NCBI GenBank assembly: GCA_013297865.1
Contig: JAAFIP010000001.1
Location: 186,001 to 250,000 of the forward strand
Source: Polaromonas sp.
Lineage (GTDB): Bacteria; Pseudomonadota; Gammaproteobacteria; Burkholderiales; Burkholderiaceae_C
DNA: 64,000 nucleotides
Direction: 5' to 3'
The notes under the pieces are model-generated. The model ran no database searches. It worked only from the letters and a program-made list of their open reading frames with translations, and was not told the origin of the DNA. Positions 18,821 to 27,213 of the stretch are shown in pieces (positions within the stretch are counted from its first letter, which is position 1; every line of letters begins with the position of its first letter). The translations under genes and the position numbers were made by a program.

Positions 18821-19777
18821 ATGAGCAAAGGCATCAGTACAGCGCACTCGGTGGTAGAGCCTACCTCAGGCACCCGCTGGTTGGCGGGCAGCCTGGTGGT
18901 GCTGTATGCACTGATCACCATCATCCCTCTGGTGTGGATCGTTCTCACCGGCATCAAAAGCCCGACCGACTCCATCAGCTACCCACCCAAAATCCTCTTT
19001 GAGCCTTCGCTGCAAGGTTATTGCAATCTGTTCAGCACCCGCTCGCGCCAGACGGCCGAATACATCGCCGCCCTGCCCCCGGCTACTAGCAAGTGCGACG
19101 AAGTCTCGCGCGCTGAAAGCATGGTGATCGCTGGCACGTCCAATTACATTCCGCGCTTCATCAATTCGCTGATCATCGCCTTTGGCTCGACTTTTCTGTC
19201 TGTTGGCTTTGGCGTGATGGCGGCCTATGCGTTCTCGCGCTTCAAGGTGCCGCTGAAAGATGACCTGCTGTTCTTCATCCTCTCCACCCGCATGATGCCG
19301 CCGATTGCGGTGGCCATCCCCATCTACCTGATGTACCGCGAGCTGGGCCTGTCGGATACCCGCAGCGGCATGATTTTGCTCTACACCGCTGTCAACATCT
19401 CACTGGCGGTATGGCTGCTCAAGGGCTTTATCGACGAGATACCGCGTGAATACGAAGAAGCGGCCATGGTCGATGGCTATACCCGTCTGCAAGCCTTTCG
19501 CAAAGTGGTGCTGCCCCAGGCCACCACCGGCATTGTGGCCACGGCCATTTTCTGCCTGATTTTTGCCTGGAACGAATATGCGTTTGCAGTGTTGCTAACC
19601 TCGGGCGAGGCGCAAACGGCCCCCCCCTTCATTCCCATCATCATCGGCGAAGGTGGGCAAGACTGGCCTGCGGTGGCTGCAGGCACGACCTTGTTCTTAG
19701 TCCCCATCCTGGTCTTTACTGTGCTGCTGCGCAAACATTTGTTGCGCGGCATCACCTTCGGCGCTGTGCGCAAATAA
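18821..19777 (+). CDS. ABC transporter permease (MalG-like)
   Basis: 318 residues. About six helices and the EAA-loop segment EYEEAAMVDGYTRLQAF near residue 210. Between helices 1 and 2 there is a long periplasmic insertion (roughly residues 60-105) with two cysteines (GYCNLF and SKCDEV), a plausible disulfide-stabilised loop. Second membrane subunit of the importer; begins 6 bases after the first permease gene. Confidence 0.9.
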   Translation: MSKGISTAHSVVEPTSGTRWLAGSLVVLYALITIIPLVWIVLTGIKSPTDSISYPPKILFEPSLQGYCNLFSTRSRQTAEYIAALPPATSKCDEVSRAESMVIAGTSNYIPRFINSLIIAFGSTFLSVGFGVMAAYAFSRFKVPLKDDLLFFILSTRMMPPIAVAIPIYLMYRELGLSDTRSGMILLYTAVNISLAVWLLKGFIDEIPREYEEAAMVDGYTRLQAFRKVVLPQATTGIVATAIFCLIFAWNEYAFAVLLTSGEAQTAPPFIPIIIGEGGQDWPAVAAGTTLFLVPILVFTVLLRKHLLRGITFGAVRK

Positions 19778-19795
19778 CGAACCCGAAAGCCACGC

Positions 19796-20023
19796 ATGTC
19801 TACTCATCATTCCAGCCCGGCTCCGGCAGTCAGGCCCATACTGTCCAGCAAGTGGCCGCAATGGCTACGCCGTGGCCCCATGGAAATTGCGGCCTGCGTG
19901 CTCATCACCCTGGGTCTGCTGATGCTGCTGCAACCCTTTTTCCTCATTCTGTACACCTGGTCATTTGTCACCATGCTCGCGGGCACGGTGATGTTCATGG
20001 TCGTGTCCAAGTTTCCCGAATAG
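19796..20023 (+). CDS. Small two-helix membrane protein linked to the ABC importer (GlpU/DUF2160-like)
   Basis: 75 residues. A short proline-rich cytoplasmic N-terminus is followed by two hydrophobic segments (about residues 30-48 and 52-70), ending FMVVSKFPE. It lies between the permease and ATPase genes (18-base gap on both sides), the place where glycerol ABC operons of rhizobia carry a small membrane protein of unknown role. I infer it is the equivalent accessory subunit. The sequence is too short for a confident family call. Confidence 0.7.
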   Translation: MSTHHSSPAPAVRPILSSKWPQWLRRGPMEIAACVLITLGLLMLLQPFFLILYTWSFVTMLAGTVMFMVVSKFPE

Positions 20024-20041
20024 AAAGCGGCACGCTGCACC

Positions 20042-21169
20042 ATGGCTGAAATCCGCGTTCAACAACTGTTCAAGGCATTCGCTGATTTCACAGCGGTCAA
20101 GAACTCTACTTTCACGGTCCATGACGGTGAATTTTTCTGCCTGCTGGGCCCCTCGGGCTGCGGCAAAACCACCACCTTGCGCATGATCGCCGGTCTGGAG
20201 CTGCCCACCTCGGGGCAGATATTTTTGGGCGGTGAAGACGTCACGTTCAAGCGCGCCTCTGCCCGCGATATTGCCTTTGTGTTCCAGATGTTTGCACTGT
20301 ATCCGCATATGAATGTGCGCAAGAACATCGCATTCCCTCTGGTTTCGCAAGGCATGCCACGCGACCAGATCAATCAGCGTGTGCTGGACGCGGCCCGCAC
20401 CCTGCAGATCACCGAGCTGCTGGACAAATCGGTCTCGGGCCTCAACAGCGGCGACCGACAACGGGTTGCATTGGGCCGTGCTATCGTGCGCCAGCCGCTG
20501 GCGTTCATGATGGACGAGCCGCTGGGCGCGCTGGACGCCGAATTTCGCGAGCTCATGTGCGAGGAGCTGCGCAGCCTGCACGACCGCCTGGGCGCTACCA
20601 CCGTCTATGTCACGCACGACCAGCGCGAAGCCATGTCCATGGCCGACAAAATCGCCATCATGAACCAGGGCGTGATCGAGCAGCTGGGCGCACCCCAGGA
20701 AATTTATGAGCGCCCCGCCTCGGTGTTTGTGGCCGACTTCATGGGCTCGCCTTCGATGAACTTCATAGACTTTGAGGCAGGCCTTGCGCGTGGCGCTACG
20801 GCAGTGACCGTGGGTGGAGCGCAGCTAGGCTTGCCTGCGGTGCGGGACGCTGTTGCAACCACGGCGCTACTCTATGGCGTGCGGCCCGAGCATGTCAGCA
20901 TCAACGACCAGTCGGCCTTTCGCGCTGAGGTGTTGGGCACCGAATACCTGGGCACCAGCCAGATCGTGTCACTCTCCACCAAGGACGGGCATCTGCTGCG
21001 CGCCAAGGTAGACATCAACACGCCTGCCCAGCGCGGCGACCATGTGGGCTTGGCATTTGATGCGGCGCAAATCAGCCTGTTTGACAAAGCCAGCGGCTTG
21101 GCTATTGCCACCGCACGCGACGATGTGGCCGTCAGCGCCGTCGGTTCACGGGGAGCGCTGCATGGCTGA
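20042..21169 (+). CDS. ABC transporter ATP-binding protein with a degenerate signature motif
   Basis: 375 residues, MalK/UgpC class: Walker A GPSGCGKTT near residue 37, Q-loop VFQMFALYPHM, Walker B MMDEPLGALDAEF, H-loop TVYVTHDQREAMSMAD, and a C-terminal regulatory TOBE-type domain. The signature motif is LNSGDRQRV where LSGGQ is normal, so one of the two ATP sites of a heterodimer would be non-canonical. The next gene encodes a second ATPase with a normal LSGGQ, and the two overlap by 8 bases. The pair most likely forms an asymmetric ATPase heterodimer, as in glycerol-type ABC systems that use two different ATPases. Confidence 0.92.
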   Translation: MAEIRVQQLFKAFADFTAVKNSTFTVHDGEFFCLLGPSGCGKTTTLRMIAGLELPTSGQIFLGGEDVTFKRASARDIAFVFQMFALYPHMNVRKNIAFPLVSQGMPRDQINQRVLDAARTLQITELLDKSVSGLNSGDRQRVALGRAIVRQPLAFMMDEPLGALDAEFRELMCEELRSLHDRLGATTVYVTHDQREAMSMADKIAIMNQGVIEQLGAPQEIYERPASVFVADFMGSPSMNFIDFEAGLARGATAVTVGGAQLGLPAVRDAVATTALLYGVRPEHVSINDQSAFRAEVLGTEYLGTSQIVSLSTKDGHLLRAKVDINTPAQRGDHVGLAFDAAQISLFDKASGLAIATARDDVAVSAVGSRGALHG

Positions 21170-22193
21170 ACTCCAACTCGCAGGTGTAAGCAAGCGCTTT
21201 GGCACCACACCGGCCGTTCAAGGCATTGACCTGGACATTGCCAGCGGCGAATTTGTCGTGTTGCTCGGCCCTAGCGGCGCTGGTAAAACCACTACCCTGC
21301 GTCTGGTAGCCGGGCTGGAAAAGCCTGACCTAGGCCAGGTTTTCATCGGTGGCCGCGATGTCACCAGCACGCCACCAGCCATGCGGGACGTGACTTTTGT
21401 GTTCCAGCAATACTCCCTGTACCCCCACCTGAGTGTGTATGACAACCTCGCGTTTCCGCTGCGCTCGCCTTTGCGCAAAACCAGCGAAGCCGATATCCAA
21501 ACCAAAGTGACCGAGATTGCGCGCATGCTGCGCATCGAAGACAAGCTGCAAAACCCCGCCACCAAGCTCTCGGGAGGGCAAATGCAGCGCGTGGCCATTG
21601 GCCGCGCCCTGGTGCGCAGCCCTGCGGTGTATCTGATGGACGAGCCGCTGTCCTCACTGGACGCCAAGCTGCGCAACGACCTGCGCCTGGAGCTCAAGCG
21701 CATCCAGCAGGATCTGGGTGCCACCATGCTGTATGTGACGCACGACCAGATCGAGGCGCTGACGATGGCCAACCGCATTGGCGTGCTGGATAGGGGCCAA
21801 CTGGTGCAGTTGGGCACGCCGCAGCAGGTGTATGAAAACCCTTTGAGTGTCAGCGTTGCCAGCCGTTTGGGCTCCCCACGCATTAACCTGCTGCCCCGCT
21901 CTGCTCTGCCGCATCTGGCAGTGCCTGCGCAGGTTGCCACGCTGGGCGTGCGCGCCGAGCACATTCGCCTGCATGCCAATGGCGCTGCCCCCAACGCCAG
22001 CGCGCAGGTGCAGGTCAAGCGCATTGAGCGCTTGAGCGACCAGTACCTGATGCATTTGGGTCTGGCAGGCACGGAGCATGACTTGATTGCCTCTGCCTTG
22101 CCAGGCCAGGTATTTCGCCCGGGTGACACGCTGGGCCTGGAGCTGGTTCGCAGCCTGTGGTTTGACGCCGCAGGTCAACGCATACACGGTTAA
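21162..22193 (+). CDS. ABC transporter ATP-binding protein (canonical partner ATPase)
   Basis: 343 residues from the ATG at 21162, which lies inside the end of the preceding ATPase gene (8-base overlap); the longer frame from 21042 would overlap by over 120 bases and has no family homology in that part. Walker A GPSGAGKTT, Q-loop VFQQYSLYPHL, signature LSGGQMQRVAIGRAL, Walker B YLMDEPLSSLDAKL, H-loop YVTHDQIEALTM and a C-terminal OB/TOBE domain. Supplies the consensus catalytic site of the importer. Translational coupling to its partner fits 1:1 assembly. Confidence 0.93.
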   Translation: MAELQLAGVSKRFGTTPAVQGIDLDIASGEFVVLLGPSGAGKTTTLRLVAGLEKPDLGQVFIGGRDVTSTPPAMRDVTFVFQQYSLYPHLSVYDNLAFPLRSPLRKTSEADIQTKVTEIARMLRIEDKLQNPATKLSGGQMQRVAIGRALVRSPAVYLMDEPLSSLDAKLRNDLRLELKRIQQDLGATMLYVTHDQIEALTMANRIGVLDRGQLVQLGTPQQVYENPLSVSVASRLGSPRINLLPRSALPHLAVPAQVATLGVRAEHIRLHANGAAPNASAQVQVKRIERLSDQYLMHLGLAGTEHDLIASALPGQVFRPGDTLGLELVRSLWFDAAGQRIHG

Positions 22194-22214
22194 TTTTTTC
22201 AGACGGAATTTACT

Positions 22215-22811
22215 ATGTCATTGCACCACATCATTCACAACGCCACCCAGACATTGATCGACCATGTTGAGGAGCTGACCGAGCTGGACCAGGCCATCGG
22301 CGATGGCGACCATGGCCTGAACATGAAACGCGGCTCGCAAGCCATCCAGGCCAAGCTGCCCGAGCTGCAGGACGCCAGCCTGAACGACACCCTCAAAGCC
22401 TTGGGCAAAGTCTGCGTGGCCACGATTGGCGGCTCTTCTGGCCCTGTGTTTGGCACCCTGCTGATCACGCTGGGCAAAGAGCTGCCCGAGCAGCCTGCAG
22501 CGCGGGACTTCGCCCCTGCCTTGCGCGCAAGCATCGAGGCCCTGACCCGCTTGGGCAAAGCGCAGGTGGGCCAAAAAACCCTGCTTGATGTGCTGGACCC
22601 GGTGCAAAAGGAGCTGGCGCTGGGCGGTGCAGACCTGCTCTCGCGCGTCAAGCAATGCGCCCAGGACAGTGCGCTGGCCACAGCCGATATGGACGCGACC
22701 CGCGGTCGCTCGTCCTTCCTGGGCGACCGCGCCAAAGGCCATATTGATCCTGGCTCTCGATCGATGGCACTCATCATTGGCTCCGTGTGCGACAGCCTCG
22801 CCAGCACTTGA
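22215..22811 (+). CDS. dhaL: Dihydroxyacetone kinase-type subunit L (nucleotide-binding)
   Basis: 198 residues, all-helical DhaL fold. The nucleotide/Mg-binding aspartates are in DQAIGDGDHGLNM (residues about 25-37), and later family segments are GGSSGPVFGTLL and GRSSFLGDRAKGHIDPG. Transfers phosphate to the substrate held covalently on DhaK. No DhaM/PTS gene is present in the locus, so ATP rather than phosphoenolpyruvate is the likely donor, although DhaL of the PTS class looks similar. Lies 21 bases after the ATPase gene and 32 before dhaK. The substrate may be dihydroxyacetone or a related ketose such as erythrulose. Confidence 0.9.
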   Translation: MSLHHIIHNATQTLIDHVEELTELDQAIGDGDHGLNMKRGSQAIQAKLPELQDASLNDTLKALGKVCVATIGGSSGPVFGTLLITLGKELPEQPAARDFAPALRASIEALTRLGKAQVGQKTLLDVLDPVQKELALGGADLLSRVKQCAQDSALATADMDATRGRSSFLGDRAKGHIDPGSRSMALIIGSVCDSLAST

Positions 22812-22843
22812 TTTTTTCTGATTTACCGTTACAAAGTTGAACT

Positions 22844-23833
22844 ATGAAAAACCTCAGCAACCACGTTGACAATATTCTGGCCGAATCGCTGGACGGATTT
22901 ACCGCAGCGCACGCCGACATACTTACCCTCGGAGCCGACCGTGAATTTGTACGGCGCAAAAAAATCAAGCAAGGTAAAGTAGCCTTGATATCGGGCGGTG
23001 GCTCGGGCCATGAGCCGCTGCACGCAGGCTTTGTAGGCCACGGCATGCTGGACGCCGCCTGCCCCGGCCAGATTTTCACCTCGCCCACACCCAACCAGAT
23101 GCTCAACGCCGCGCAGGCGGTTGACGGCGGTGCAGGCGTGCTGTTCATCGTGAAAAACTACTCTGGCGACATGATGAACTTCCAGATGGCCGCTGAGATG
23201 CTGGACCAGGACAATGCAGTGGTGATCGTGAACGACGATGTAGCCGTGGAAGATTCCACCTACACTACAGGCAGGCGCGGCGTGGCAGGCACCTTGATTG
23301 TGGAAAAAATCCTGGGCGCAGCCGCTGAGCGCGGCGACAGTCTGGCGCAGCTCAAGGCACTGGGCGATGCGGTGAACAAAGCCACCGCATCCATGGGCGT
23401 CGCCCTCACCTCCTGCACAGTGCCCGCCGCCGGCAAGCCTACGTTTCAGATTGGCGCAGGAGAAATGGAGGTTGGCGTAGGTATCCACGGCGAGCCAGGC
23501 CGCAGGCGCGTGCCCTTGGCCAGCGCCGACGATATCGCCGCCGAACTCACAGGTGCGGTCATCAAAGACCTGGCGCTCAAGCCCGGGCAGGAGGTAATTT
23601 TGCTGGTCAACGGCTTTGGCGGTACGCCCTTGATGGAGCTGTACCTGATGGTCAATGCCGTGCACAAAGTACTGGCCAACGCTGGCGTCAAAGCTGTGCG
23701 TCACCTCACAGGTTCTTACGTCACGTCGCTCGAAATGGCAGGCTGCTCGGTCACTGTCACGGTAGCCGACCCACAGACGCTCGCGCTGTGGGACAGCCCT
23801 GTGCACACGTCTGCTTTGCGCTGGGGTATGTAG
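22844..23833 (+). CDS. dhaK: Dihydroxyacetone kinase-type subunit K (substrate-binding)
   Basis: 329 residues. GGGSGHEPLHAGFVGHGML (about residues 49-67) forms the substrate pocket, and GIHGEPGRRR (about 212) holds the histidine that binds the keto substrate covalently in DhaK. KNYSGDMMNFQMA and NGFGGTPLMELYLM are further family segments. With DhaL it forms a two-subunit ketose kinase. Last gene of the transport operon; it ends 7 bases from the convergent oxidoreductase gene with no terminator between, so the two transcripts probably overlap. Confidence 0.92.
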   Translation: MKNLSNHVDNILAESLDGFTAAHADILTLGADREFVRRKKIKQGKVALISGGGSGHEPLHAGFVGHGMLDAACPGQIFTSPTPNQMLNAAQAVDGGAGVLFIVKNYSGDMMNFQMAAEMLDQDNAVVIVNDDVAVEDSTYTTGRRGVAGTLIVEKILGAAAERGDSLAQLKALGDAVNKATASMGVALTSCTVPAAGKPTFQIGAGEMEVGVGIHGEPGRRRVPLASADDIAAELTGAVIKDLALKPGQEVILLVNGFGGTPLMELYLMVNAVHKVLANAGVKAVRHLTGSYVTSLEMAGCSVTVTVADPQTLALWDSPVHTSALRWGM

Positions 23834-23840
23834 GTGGACG

Positions 23841-25040
23841 TTAAAAGCGCAAGCTAGCAGGCGTCCAGCGTCCGTTGGCGCGGCTGGACTCCACCACCGC
23901 TTCGATGAACTTCATGCCACGGGCACCGTCTTCCACGGTCGGCACCCAACACGCCAGTGGGTCGGGGGCCACGCCTGCCCAGCGGGCGTGTAGTTGGTCG
24001 GCAAAGTCTTTGTAGAGCTGGGCAAAGCCTTCAAGATAGCCTTCAGGATGGCCAGGCGGTATGCGCGAGGCGTGGGCAGCCGCATGCCCGGCAGCGGCAC
24101 CTGCGCGGGTGACCAAACGGGGTGCCTGACCCAATGGGGTGAACCACAACTGGTTGGGGTGCTCCTGCCTGAATTCCAACCCGGCTTTGCTGCCGTAAAT
24201 GCGCACCTTCAGGCTGTTTTCGTTGCCGGGGGCCACCTGGCTCGCCCACAGCATGCCGCGCGCGCCATTGGTGTAGCGCAGCATGACATGGGCGTTGTCG
24301 TCCAGGCGTCTGCCAGCGACAAAGCTGGTCAGATCGGCGCTCACCTCAGCCAGCTCCAGGCCCGAGATAAACCGCGCAAGATGCTCTGCATGGGTGCCAA
24401 TATCGCCCAGCGAGCCGCCAGCACCGGCCTGTGCAGGATCTACCCTCCAAGCTGCCTGCTTTTGGCCAGTAGATTCGAGGTCGGTGCTCAGCCAGTCCTG
24501 TGGATACTCGGCCTGCACCACGCGAATCTCACCGAGCTCGCCCGCAGCCACCATCTCGCGCGCCTGCCGCACCATGGGGTAGCCGCTGTAGTTGTGTGTC
24601 AGCGCAAACAGGCATTGGCTTTGGCGCACACGCTGCACCAGCTCGAGCGCCTCAGCCAATGTGGTGGTCAGCGGTTTGTCGCAGATCACATGGATGCCCA
24701 CAGCTAGAAAAGCCGTGGCAATACGGCCATGCAGATGGTTGGGTGTGACGATGGCCACCGCGTCAATGCCATCCGACCGTGCCGCTTCAGCTTGGGCCAT
24801 GGCCTGGTAGTCGGCGTAGCTTCTGTCCGCCGCAATATGCAGCTCGGCAGCGCTGGCATGGGCGCGCGCGGCGTTGGCAGACAACGCGCCTGCCACCAGC
24901 TCATAGCGGTCATCCAGGCGCGCAGCAATGCGGTGCACGCTGCCGATAAACGCGCCCTGCCCGCCACCGACCATACCCAGGCGAATACGTCTGGGAATAG
25001 TGGATGCTTTGGCTGGTGCTGCTGAAGATTCGATTGCCAT
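23841..25040 (-). CDS. Gfo/Idh/MocA-family NAD(P)-dependent oxidoreductase
   Basis: 399 residues. The N-terminal Rossmann fold has the glycine motif GMVGGGQGAFIG (about residue 22) and the family's nicotinamide-side CDKPL near 115 (EKP in many members). The C-terminal alpha/beta domain includes GDIGTHAEHLARFI. Members oxidise or reduce hydroxyl groups of sugars, inositols and derivatives. Follows the isomerase gene by 11 bases on the same strand, and the pair faces the ABC-dhaLK operon. Probably a catabolic step on the imported polyol/sugar or an independent sugar pathway. Substrate unknown. Confidence 0.9.
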   Translation of the reverse strand: MAIESSAAPAKASTIPRRIRLGMVGGGQGAFIGSVHRIAARLDDRYELVAGALSANAARAHASAAELHIAADRSYADYQAMAQAEAARSDGIDAVAIVTPNHLHGRIATAFLAVGIHVICDKPLTTTLAEALELVQRVRQSQCLFALTHNYSGYPMVRQAREMVAAGELGEIRVVQAEYPQDWLSTDLESTGQKQAAWRVDPAQAGAGGSLGDIGTHAEHLARFISGLELAEVSADLTSFVAGRRLDDNAHVMLRYTNGARGMLWASQVAPGNENSLKVRIYGSKAGLEFRQEHPNQLWFTPLGQAPRLVTRAGAAAGHAAAHASRIPPGHPEGYLEGFAQLYKDFADQLHARWAGVAPDPLACWVPTVEDGARGMKFIEAVVESSRANGRWTPASLRF

Positions 25041-25051
25041 ACCGCTGCTCC

Positions 25052-26107
25052 TCAGGCAATGCCCAGCATCTTCTTATTGGCTGCAACGTCGATACCGCCG
25101 CCGGCAAAATCATCAAAGGCCCGCTCGGCCACGCGGATGATGTGGTCCCGGATGAAGATGGCGCCTTCGCGCGCACCGTCCTCGGGGTGTTTGATGCAGC
25201 ACTCCCACTCCAGCACTGCCCAGCCCGGAAAATCATAGCCCGCCATCTTGGAGAAAATCGCCGCAAAATCCACCTGCCCATCGCCCAGTGACCGAAAGCG
25301 CCCCGCCCTCTTCAGCCAGGGCTGGTAGCCGCCATACACGCCCTGCTTGCCGGTAGGGTTGAACTCGGCGTCTTTCACATGGAAAATTTTGATACGCTCA
25401 TGGTAGAAGTCGATGTAGTCTAGGTAATTAAGCTGCTGCAACACAAAGTGGCTCGGGTCATACAGCAGGCAGGCGCGCTTGTGGTTGTTCACGCGGTCCA
25501 AAAACATCTCGTAGGTTTCACCATCGTGCAGATCTTCGCCCGGGTGGATTTCGTAGCATACGTCTACCCCCACACCGTCAAAGGCATCCAGAATCGGCCT
25601 CCAGCGTTTGGCCAGCTCATCAAACGCGCCTTCAATCAGTCCGGCAGGCCGCGGGGGCCAGGAGTAGAGATAGGGCCAGGCCAGCGCGCCAGAAAAAGTG
25701 ACGTGCGCCACCAGGCCGAGATTGGCAGACGCCTTGGCCGCCAGCATCATCTGCTGCACGGCCCACTTCTGCCGCTGTGCAGGGTCACCCCGCACCTCGG
25801 GGGCCGCAAAGCCATCAAAACCCAGGTCGTAGGCTGGATGCACCGCCACCAGTTGCCCCTGCAAATGGGTAGACAACTCGGTGATCTGCAAGCCGTATTG
25901 CGCCAGTGTGCCTTTGACCTCATCGCAATAGGTTTTGCTGCTGGCGGCCTTGGCCAGGTCAAACAGGCGCGCATCCCAGCTCGGTATTTGAACGCCTTTG
26001 TAGCCCAGGCCCGCTGCCCATTTGGCAATGGCATCGAGTGAATTGAAGGGCGCTGCATCACCTGCAAACTGGGCCAGAAAAATGGCAGGCCCCTTGATTG
26101 TTTTCAT
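25052..26107 (-). CDS. Sugar phosphate isomerase/epimerase (xylose isomerase-like TIM barrel)
   Basis: 351 residues of the AP-endonuclease-2/xylose isomerase-like barrel. Metal-binding candidates are in YEIHPGEDLHDGETYE, DPSHFVLQ and FHVKDAEF, the usual Glu/Asp/His positions; WAVLEWEC holds the last Glu. Residues KTIKGPAIFLAQFAGDAAPFN mark the N-terminal strand. Genes of this family are often paired with Gfo/Idh oxidoreductases in sugar and inositol breakdown, as here (11-base gap). It is the first gene of the minus-strand pair, so the promoter should lie in 26108-26250. Confidence 0.88.
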   Translation of the reverse strand: MKTIKGPAIFLAQFAGDAAPFNSLDAIAKWAAGLGYKGVQIPSWDARLFDLAKAASSKTYCDEVKGTLAQYGLQITELSTHLQGQLVAVHPAYDLGFDGFAAPEVRGDPAQRQKWAVQQMMLAAKASANLGLVAHVTFSGALAWPYLYSWPPRPAGLIEGAFDELAKRWRPILDAFDGVGVDVCYEIHPGEDLHDGETYEMFLDRVNNHKRACLLYDPSHFVLQQLNYLDYIDFYHERIKIFHVKDAEFNPTGKQGVYGGYQPWLKRAGRFRSLGDGQVDFAAIFSKMAGYDFPGWAVLEWECCIKHPEDGAREGAIFIRDHIIRVAERAFDDFAGGGIDVAANKKMLGIA

Positions 26108-26159
26108 GCGAGTCTCCTGTCGTGTAAACGGGCTACATACGTCGCATTATGCGAGAAAA

Positions 26160-26217
26160 GTGTATTTTTAGCATGCCGGCACTGAGACCGATCTGATCAG
26201 AAATGTGTATTTTTAGC
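26160..26217. promoter_or_regulatory. Pair of 13-bp direct repeats in a divergent promoter region
   Basis: GTGTATTTTTAGC occurs at 26160-26172 and again at 26205-26217, 45 bases apart, between the isomerase gene (minus) and a small ORF (plus). Identical A/T-rich boxes in a region of divergent starts suggest regulator binding sites. Inference only. Confidence 0.5.
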
Positions 26218-26254
26218 TAATGTGATAGCATTTCCTTCTCTGTAGGAGATGCAT

Positions 26255-26428
26255 ATGATGACTTTCATTGTGACAGCAGGATTTTTTGTCATGCTTGCCA
26301 TTGGTGTTATGGCATATCGATGGGTAAGCATGTCTGCCAAAGAGCCTCCTGATGAGAGCCGCATTCAAAATATCGGTGACATCAACAAAAACAATACTTT
26401 GGGGTCATTTGGTGTTGACGGACTTTAA
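26255..26428 (+). CDS. Small membrane protein, 57 aa, unknown function
   Basis: An ORF too short for most gene callers. Start chosen at 26255 because TAGGAG (26242-26247) lies 7 bases upstream; in-frame ATGs also occur at 26249 and 26258. The product has one N-terminal hydrophobic helix (about residues 3-23, IVTAGFFVMLAIGVMAY) and a polar tail (ESRIQNIGDINKNN). It is followed 20 bases later by a strong terminator, which supports a real transcript. I do not recognise the family; it lacks the cysteines of NqrM-like proteins. Coding status is likely but unproven. Confidence 0.6.
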   Translation: MMTFIVTAGFFVMLAIGVMAYRWVSMSAKEPPDESRIQNIGDINKNNTLGSFGVDGL

Positions 26429-26446
26429 GCAAGCAAATTAACCCAT

Positions 26447-26476
26447 GAAAAAAGCCGACGCATGCGTCGGCTTTTT
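26447..26476. terminator. Bidirectional intrinsic terminator
   Basis: A perfect 24-base palindrome (26451-26474) reading AAAGCCGACGCA and its complement, flanked by A and T runs on both sides. It serves the small ORF on the plus strand and sodB on the minus strand, whose stop is at 26496. Confidence 0.9.
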
Positions 26477-26495
26477 GTTTTGAATGGGCTAACGT

Positions 26496-27077
26496 TTAAG
26501 CAAAATTCTTCGCTGCAAAATCCCAGTTCACCAGGCTCGACAGGAAGGTCTCGACGAACTTGGGGCGTGCGTTGCGGTAGTCGATGTAGTAGGCATGCTC
26601 CCACACATCCACGGTCAGCAGAGCTTTGTCCGCAGTGGTCAGCGGGGTGCCTGCGGGGCCGGTGTTGACGATGTCTACGCTGCCGTCGGCTTTCTTGACC
26701 AGCCAGGTCCAGCCGGAGCCAAAGTTGCCTACGGCGCTTTTGACGAAGGCTTCCTTGAAGGCAGCGTAGCTGCCGAATTTGGCGTTGATGGCAGCGGCCA
26801 GTGGGCCGGTGGGCTCGCCACCGCCTTGGGGCTTCATGCAGCTCCAGAAGAAGGTGTGGTTCCAGATCTGCGCCGCATTGTTGTAGACGCCGCCGGAGGA
26901 TTTTTTGATGATCTCTTCCAGGGTCATGGCCTCAAACTCGGTACCTTTTTGCAGGTTATTGAGGTTGACGACGTAGGCGTTGTGGTGCTTGCCGTGGTGG
27001 TATTCAAACGCCTCGGCGCTGTAGTGGGGGGCTAACGCAGTGGGGGCGTAGGGCAATGCGGGCAGAGTATGTTCCAT
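26496..27077 (-). CDS. sodB: Superoxide dismutase, Fe/Mn family (probably Fe)
   Basis: 193 residues, standard length. Metal ligands are recognisable in [13 protein letters not shown] (first His), WNHTFFW (second His) and [14 protein letters not shown] (Asp and His). Removes superoxide in the cytoplasm. FNGGG-type Mn signatures are absent and the [16 protein letters not shown] context is that of the iron enzymes, so sodB is the better name. The ATG at 27077 is preceded on its strand by AGAAGGAAG, a good ribosome site. Confidence 0.95.
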   Translation of the reverse strand: MEHTLPALPYAPTALAPHYSAEAFEYHHGKHHNAYVVNLNNLQKGTEFEAMTLEEIIKKSSGGVYNNAAQIWNHTFFWSCMKPQGGGEPTGPLAAAINAKFGSYAAFKEAFVKSAVGNFGSGWTWLVKKADGSVDIVNTGPAGTPLTTADKALLTVDVWEHAYYIDYRNARPKFVETFLSSLVNWDFAAKNFA

Positions 27078-27213
27078 GGTGGCTTCCTTCTATGATGGGG
27101 TGGTTATACGACATAGCTAATGAATCAACTACATGGGGCATTGTAGAAAGCTTTTCAAGTCTGGGGCGTGGAAAGGGGTTTTGATCTGTTAAAACAGGGC
27201 CATCGTTTCAAGA

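Noticed and set aside
26255-26428. NqrM-like small membrane protein
   Set aside because: The N-terminal helix is similar in style, but the expected cysteine motif is absent and there are no nqr genes nearby.
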